This document shows, in pieces, positions 6,823-10,405 of a stretch of DNA of 10,405 nucleotides. How positions within the stretch are numbered: position 1 is the stretch's first letter; each line of letters begins with the position of its first letter. The notes beneath the pieces are model-generated. The model saw only the letters and a program-made list of their open reading frames with translations, had not been told where the DNA came from and ran no database searches. The stretch lies in contig JAEYZR010000396.1 in the NCBI GenBank assembly GCA_023427945.1, positions 1 through 10,405 of the forward strand, read 5' to 3'. The position numbers and the translations under genes were made by a program. Source of the DNA: Pseudomonadota bacterium (GTDB lineage Bacteria; Pseudomonadota; Gammaproteobacteria; Burkholderiales; Burkholderiaceae_B).

Positions 6823-7722
6823 ATGACACACCGCATGGTTTCGCATGGACCGTCTTTACCGTTGCTGCTGGATCACATGGTGATCAACACACGCTTTGAC
6901 ATGGCGCGGGCCGCACGCCTGTTTGCCGGGCTGGGATTCACGCTCACCCCTCAGAGCCGTCACACGCTGGGTTCGATCAATCACCTGATGGTATTCGGTA
7001 CCGATTATCTCGAACTGGTCGGTCTGCCCGACGATGGCGGGCCGGTGCGCGAGGAGATACTGAACAGTGCGATCGGTATCGATGGGCTGGTGTTTCAGGA
7101 CGACGACGTGGACAGCATGGCGCAGCGATTGGGGACACTGGCTGGCGAGCTTGCGCCGGTAGGCCAGTTCTCGCGGCCCGTCACACTGGCAGAAGGCACG
7201 CAGGACGCCAGTTTTCGCACGGCGCGTTTTGCGCCGGGTCGTTTTGCGGCAGGGCGGGTCTATTACTGCCAGCACCTCACGCCCGAGCTCATCTGGCGCC
7301 AGGCCTGGCAGCATCACGCCAACACCGCCCGCAATCTGAGTGGAATGGTCGTGGTCGCCGCTGATCCGGCACGTGATGCCGCGGATTATGCGCAGGCTGC
7401 TTTCGCTGCGGCCGCCGTGGAAGTCGGACCAGGTACCTGGCAGGTCGATGGCGAACGCTACGCGTTGACGATTTGCGATCACGCCACCTATAAAACGCTC
7501 TACGGTGATCTCGCGTGCGAAGCCGAGGGGCGCGACGCATTTTTTGGTGCCATAGAAATTCAGGTCGACGATCTCGCCATGCTGCAACGGGTTCTGCCTG
7601 AGCTGGGCGATGACGTGCGTTACGCCATCACACCCGCACGCGTACTGGTGAAATTGCCGGCGTTCAACGCGGTGCTGACGTTTTCAACAGCGCCTGCCAG
7701 CCTTCGAGACCCAGCTTCCTGA
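6823..7722 (+). CDS. Glyoxalase-like (VOC superfamily) protein
   Basis: A 299-residue cytoplasmic protein resembling the Glyoxalase_3-type VOC fold. The N-terminal beta-alpha-beta unit begins LLLDHMVINTRF (14-25) with a likely metal ligand H18, followed by TDYLELVGLP (60-69) with E64, the usual VOC glutamate on strand 4. The second half carries CQHLTPELIW (149-158, H151 and E155) and GAIEIQVDDLAML (242-254), consistent with a duplicated domain. VOC enzymes use a bound metal for isomerisation, hydrolysis or dioxygenation; which reaction applies here cannot be read from sequence. ATG 6823 is supported by GAGGTG (6809-6814), 8 bases upstream; a second in-frame ATG at 6835 is less well placed. 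The 3' end overlaps the convergent DUF1415 gene by 59 bases. The divergent ligase neighbour hints at thiol or aldehyde detoxification, but only as an inference. Confidence 0.82.
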   Translation: MTHRMVSHGPSLPLLLDHMVINTRFDMARAARLFAGLGFTLTPQSRHTLGSINHLMVFGTDYLELVGLPDDGGPVREEILNSAIGIDGLVFQDDDVDSMAQRLGTLAGELAPVGQFSRPVTLAEGTQDASFRTARFAPGRFAAGRVYYCQHLTPELIWRQAWQHHANTARNLSGMVVVAADPARDAADYAQAAFAAAAVEVGPGTWQVDGERYALTICDHATYKTLYGDLACEAEGRDAFFGAIEIQVDDLAMLQRVLPELGDDVRYAITPARVLVKLPAFNAVLTFSTAPASLRDPAS

Positions 7723-8254
7723 GGGTCTGCTTGTTGCGCTCATAGATGGCGTCGGTGTCGGGCATGGCAGCCACCGCCGCGTCGATGCTGCTTTCGCGCA
7801 AAAGGTGAAGGATGGGGTAGGGAGAACGGTTGGTATAGTTTTCGATGTCGTCGGGCGCGCTGTCGGCAAACTGGTAGTCGGGATGAAAGCTTGCCACTTG
7901 AATCTCGCCTTCAAGGCCACGCATGCGCACAGCCAGATCGGCAATGGTCAGGAAATCGTTGTAGTCGTCGAAATCGGTCAGCACGTGCGGATGCACGAGC
8001 AGTGTGGTTTCGATGTCGCCGGGCGCATTCCCGGCCAGCAACGACAGCTCGTGATCCAGGTCGGCCAGCAGCGCCTCAGTATCGCAGGCCTGGCTGACGT
8101 GCATGCGCAGGCGTCCGTGCACCATCGGTGCGCGGGCGAAGGGGCACAGGTTCAGTCCGACGACGGCGCGTTCAAGCCAGGTGCGCACGCGTGCGACGAC
8201 CTCCGGTTCGCTGGGGTGATCGGGCGTTACGGCGGGAGGATTCGAAGTGACCAT
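7664..8254 (-). CDS. DUF1415 family protein
   Basis: A soluble protein of 196 residues from ATG 8254, or 206 from the in-frame ATG 8284. It carries the family's conserved features: VGLNLCPFAR (about 32-41 in the shorter form), a mid-protein TTLLVHPHVLTDFDDYNDFL segment, ASFHPDYQFAD, and ENYTNRSPYPILHLLRE near the C-terminus. The molecular function of DUF1415 is unknown. The invariant CPFA and the NRSPYP segment look like an active or binding site, but that is inference. I prefer ATG 8254 because the longer version starts inside a perfect 17-base palindrome (8280-8296) and its extra residues (ALRPIFLSFM) are not family-like; neither start has a clear Shine-Dalgarno sequence. It overlaps the VOC gene tail to tail (7664-7722) and is divergent from the isomerase gene. 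Confidence 0.85.
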   Translation of the reverse strand: MVTSNPPAVTPDHPSEPEVVARVRTWLERAVVGLNLCPFARAPMVHGRLRMHVSQACDTEALLADLDHELSLLAGNAPGDIETTLLVHPHVLTDFDDYNDFLTIADLAVRMRGLEGEIQVASFHPDYQFADSAPDDIENYTNRSPYPILHLLRESSIDAAVAAMPDTDAIYERNKQTLRKLGLEGWQALLKTSAPR

Positions 8255-8279
8255 GAAAGACAGGAAAATAGGGCGCAGG

Positions 8280-8296
8280 GCCATCTGGCAGATGGC
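8280..8296. promoter_or_regulatory. Perfect 17-base inverted repeat, probable operator
   Basis: GCCATCTG-G-CAGATGGC has eight-base arms around one central base and lies in the 88-base gap between the DUF1415 and isomerase genes. It abuts the -35-like TTGACC (8297-8302). The symmetry does not extend further (8279 G, 8297 T). The single-base spacer and placement fit a dimeric transcription factor site serving one or both divergent genes. No regulator gene is in the window, so the binder is unknown. Confidence 0.55.
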
Positions 8297-8324
8297 TTGA
8301 CCGCCAGTTTATCGTCAGTGTGAT
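8297..8324 (+). promoter_or_regulatory. Possible promoter of the isomerase gene
   Basis: TTGACC (8297-8302, 5 of 6) and TGTGAT (8319-8324, 4 of 6) are 16 bases apart, starting immediately after the 17-base palindrome. Predicted initiation would be near 8331, only about 12 bases before the start codon, which is short and weakens the call. Confidence 0.3.
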
Positions 8325-8342
8325 TTTTTCAGGATTCAGCGC

Positions 8343-9143
8343 ATGCCGCGTTTTGCCGCCAATCTGTCCATGATGTATGTCGAACACCCGTTCCTGGCGC
8401 GATTTGCCGCGGCTGCAGCCGACGGTTTCCGTGCGGTCGAGTACATGTTTCCCTACGCGCACGAGGCGTCGGTGCTGTCCGAATGCTTGCGCGAGCACGG
8501 GCTTGAGCAGGTGCTTTTTAATGCCCCGCCCGGTGATCACGCCGCTGGCGACCGGGGCCTGGCCTGCCTGCCCGGGCGTGAAGACGACTTCCGGCGCGAC
8601 TTCCTGACGCTTGCGCTGCCCTATGCCCAGACGCTGGCGTGTCCGCGCGTGCATGTGATGGCGGGCGTGCTTGCCGACGGGCTTGCCTGGCAGGCTGCGC
8701 GCGATGTGTACCTGGAAAACCTGGCCTGGGCTGCTCGGCAGGCGGTCAGCGTGGGCGTCGACGTCTTGATCGAGCCCATCAATCCACGCGACATGCCCGG
8801 CTATTTTTTGAACCGTCAGGATCAGGCGCACGCGGTCGTGGTCGAGGTAGGCGCGCCGAATCTGAAAGTGCAGATGGACCTGTATCACTGCCAGATCGTC
8901 GAGGGGGACGTGGCGAGCAAGATACGCCAGTTCGTGCCCACAGGGCGGGTGGGTCACGTGCAGATCGCCGGGGTGCCCGAGCGCCACGAACCCGATGTGG
9001 GCGAGCTGAACTATCCCTACCTGTTCCAGGTGCTGGATGATGTCGGGTTCGAAGGCTACGTGGGTTGCGAATACCGGCCGCGCGGCGATACATCGGCTGC
9101 GCTGGGCTGGTTGGCGCCTTATGTGCAGCGTCCGTCTGCCTGA
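8343..9143 (+). CDS. hyi: Hydroxypyruvate isomerase family protein (Hyi/OtnI-like)
   Basis: A 266-residue cytoplasmic TIM-barrel sugar isomerase of the xylose-isomerase-like superfamily, close to the usual 258-265 residues for Hyi/OtnI. The N-terminus NLSMMYVEHPFLARFAAAAADGF (7-29) is typical of hydroxypyruvate isomerase. Predicted metal and catalytic residues are E144 in LIEPIN, D179 and H182 in QMDLYHCQ, Q207 in GHVQIAG and E243 in GCEYRP. Hyi interconverts hydroxypyruvate and tartronate semialdehyde; OtnI acts on 2-oxo-tetronates. The usual partners (gcl, glxR, or otnK/otnC) are absent here, so the substrate is undecided. AGGA (8331-8334) precedes ATG 8343 by 8 bases. The gene is probably read from the divergent promoter region with the palindrome, and a GST gene follows on the same strand. 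Confidence 0.85.
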   Translation: MPRFAANLSMMYVEHPFLARFAAAAADGFRAVEYMFPYAHEASVLSECLREHGLEQVLFNAPPGDHAAGDRGLACLPGREDDFRRDFLTLALPYAQTLACPRVHVMAGVLADGLAWQAARDVYLENLAWAARQAVSVGVDVLIEPINPRDMPGYFLNRQDQAHAVVVEVGAPNLKVQMDLYHCQIVEGDVASKIRQFVPTGRVGHVQIAGVPERHEPDVGELNYPYLFQVLDDVGFEGYVGCEYRPRGDTSAALGWLAPYVQRPSA

Positions 9144-9148
9144 TCGCG

Positions 9149-9169
9149 GCGTCGGGTGAGTCCCGGCGC
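9149..9169 (+). terminator. GC-rich hairpin after the isomerase gene, no T-run
   Basis: GCGTCGGG (9149-9156) can pair with CCCGGCGC (9162-9169) around a TGAGT loop: eight pairs including one G-T wobble. It starts 5 bases after the isomerase stop. No T-tract follows, so it is more likely an mRNA 3'-end stabiliser or pause site than a classical intrinsic terminator. Confidence 0.35.
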
Positions 9170-9227
9170 TGGCTCTCCCGCACGCCGTGAATTAGACTTG
9201 CACCTCGCCCAATCATCGAGCCCCGCC

Positions 9228-9926
9228 GTGTTCAAACTTATCATCGCCAACAAGAACTATTCGTCGTGGTCGTTGCGCCCCTGGGTGCTGATGACGACGT
9301 TGCAGATTCCTTTCGAAGAGCAACTCATCGCGTTTGGCGCAGCGTTCTCCGATCCGGCTTTCGTGCGTGTCGCCCCGAGCCGCCGTGTGCCCGTGCTGCT
9401 CGATGGCGAGCAATCGATCTGGGATTCCCTGGCCATCGTCGAGTACCTGGCCGAGCGACACCCCGCTGTCTGGCCCCAGGATGTCCGGGCTCGCGCCTGG
9501 GCGCGCAGCGCCGCGGCCGAGATGCACAGCGGGTTTTCCACCTTGCGCACCATCTGCGCCATGAATTGCGGACTGCGCATTGCCCTGCATGAAGTGAATG
9601 CGCCACTGACCCAAGAACTGGAGCGCATCGCAGAATTGTGGGCCGATGGCCTGACGCGTTTTGGCGGGCCCTGGCTGGCGGGCGAGACGTTTACGGCGGT
9701 GGACGCCTTTTTTGCGCCCGTGGCGTTTCGTATGCAGTCCTACGGCCTGAGTCTTGGTGAAACGAGTGACGCCTACGTGCGCCGCTTGTTGGCCTTGCCT
9801 GCCATGCAGCAGTGGTATGCCGAAGGCCTGGCCGAGCCTTGGCGTGATGCTGCGCATGAAGCCGACAGTCTGGCCGTGGGCCGGGTGATCGGCGACATGC
9901 GCGGCCCGATGGCGGCTTCGACCTGA
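9228..9926 (+). CDS. Glutathione S-transferase family protein
   Basis: A 232-residue cytosolic GST with an N-terminal thioredoxin-like domain followed by an all-helical domain. From GTG 9228 the protein begins FKLIIANKNYSSWSLRPW; the S12-S13-W14-S15 cluster is where the catalytic serine or cysteine sits in bacterial GSTs of this type. RRVPVLLDG (52-60) holds the cis-proline P55, and WDSLAIVEYLAE (65-76) holds the D66-S67 pair that binds the glutathione glutamyl group. The helical domain includes GGPWLAGETFTAVDAFFAPV, the typical GST N-capping region. The frame extends upstream to ATG 9156, but that adds 24 residues without GST character and lies inside a hairpin, so GTG 9228 is preferred; the Shine-Dalgarno sequence is weak. 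Substrate unknown. It lies 84 bases after the isomerase gene, same strand, possibly co-transcribed. Confidence 0.88.
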   Translation: MFKLIIANKNYSSWSLRPWVLMTTLQIPFEEQLIAFGAAFSDPAFVRVAPSRRVPVLLDGEQSIWDSLAIVEYLAERHPAVWPQDVRARAWARSAAAEMHSGFSTLRTICAMNCGLRIALHEVNAPLTQELERIAELWADGLTRFGGPWLAGETFTAVDAFFAPVAFRMQSYGLSLGETSDAYVRRLLALPAMQQWYAEGLAEPWRDAAHEADSLAVGRVIGDMRGPMAAST

Positions 9927-9958
9927 TTTCATCCTCCAGTTATCCAAAGACCATTCAC

Positions 9959-10405
9959 ATGAAAAAATATCTCGGGGCCGGTGCAGGCATCGTGGCGCTG
10001 CTGGCTGCTGGCTGGATATGTGCAAGCTGGTATACCGGCAAGCGCATCGAGCAAAGTGCAACGGCAAGTCTGGCCGAGGCGAACACGTATCTGGCGTCGC
10101 GCTTTCCTGCGCTCAAGCCTGTCTTGCACGTGCAGGACTACCATCGCGGTTTTTTTTCGTCCCAGGCACGCTACGTCCTTGAAAGCGACCTGGACGATGT
10201 TTCGGTGGAACTGCTGGCGAACATCGAACACGGACCTTTTCCGTCCACGATGGTCGATCGCGGCCAGTTTGCACCGGTCATGGCGTATGTGACCACGTCG
10301 GTTGCGCAGACCGAGTCGCTGGAGCCGCTGTTTCAATCCACGGGCGGCCAGTCTCCGTTTGTCTCCAGGACGCAGGTCTCCTATCAGGGCGATGCGGTAT
10401 TGGAA
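9959..10405 (+). CDS. YdgA/DUF945 family protein, N-terminal part
   Basis: The frame is open from ATG 9959 to the window end (149 codons), so the gene is truncated by the edge. Residues 5-23 form a hydrophobic signal-anchor helix after MKKY. Then come TGKRIEQSATASLAEANTYL and the family-typical DYHRGFFSSQARYVLE (about 60-75), matching the Y-x-R-G-x-F-x-S pattern of YdgA-like (DUF945) proteins. These are envelope proteins, inner-membrane-anchored with a periplasmic body, of poorly known function. The start lies 32 bases after the GST stop with only a weak AAAGA-like ribosome site. The FFS codons contain an eight-T run (10150-10157). Confidence 0.8.
   Translation, partial: MKKYLGAGAGIVALLAAGWICASWYTGKRIEQSATASLAEANTYLASRFPALKPVLHVQDYHRGFFSSQARYVLESDLDDVSVELLANIEHGPFPSTMVDRGQFAPVMAYVTTSVAQTESLEPLFQSTGGQSPFVSRTQVSYQGDAVLE

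Noticed and set aside
8172..8987. Minus-strand frame of 271 codons
   Set aside because: It runs antisense through the isomerase gene and out of frame through DUF1415; both of those carry conserved motifs.
9156..9227. Longer GST N-terminus from ATG 9156
   Set aside because: The added 24 residues are not GST-like and their codons form the hairpin region; the fold begins at FKLII right after GTG 9228.
9213..10067. Minus-strand frame of 284 codons, and the 9929-10336 minus frame
   Set aside because: They are antisense to the GST and YdgA-like genes, with His/Gln/Arg-rich products and no domain.

Overview
The window is GC-rich, tightly packed bacterial chromosome. Gene content and protein style (a YdgA/DUF945 protein, a DUF1415 protein, a hydroxypyruvate-isomerase-like enzyme, Cache sensors) point to a betaproteobacterium, probably Burkholderiales and perhaps Alcaligenaceae. 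This is an inference from protein character, not a measured placement. I see no rRNA, tRNA, CRISPR array or insertion sequence. Nine protein genes are supported, and both window ends cut a gene.

Left part (1-5127), envelope sensing and signalling. On the minus strand a divergent alanine-racemase-family gene (795-1934) runs into a membrane-anchored Cache sensor gene (1-798, cut by the window edge) through a 4-base GTGA stop/start overlap. After about 360 bases without a supported gene, a plus-strand stand-alone STAS protein (2296-2631) converges, with a 9-base gap, on a minus-strand 828-residue protein (2641-5127). That protein joins two membrane-flanked extracytoplasmic sensor-like regions to a complete major facilitator (MFS) transporter. 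Two periplasmic-sensor proteins around a STAS protein suggest a partner-switching or transport-linked sensing module. The output domain of the 1-798 gene lies outside the window, so this cannot be settled here.

Middle part (5241-8284). A GCS2-superfamily glutamate-cysteine-ligase-like enzyme (minus) is divergent from a glyoxalase-like VOC protein (plus). A 61-base gap separates them and holds a short perfect palindrome. The VOC gene overlaps tail to tail by 59 bases with a DUF1415 gene (minus).

Right part (8254-10405). DUF1415 is divergent from a hydroxypyruvate-isomerase-family gene. The space between them holds a perfect 17-base inverted repeat (8-base arms) directly beside a -35-like hexamer, the clearest operator candidate in the window. 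The isomerase gene is followed on the same strand by a glutathione S-transferase and the start of a YdgA/DUF945 membrane-anchored protein that runs off the end. The middle and right parts look like ordinary housekeeping and detoxification genes. The less ordinary material is the left part.
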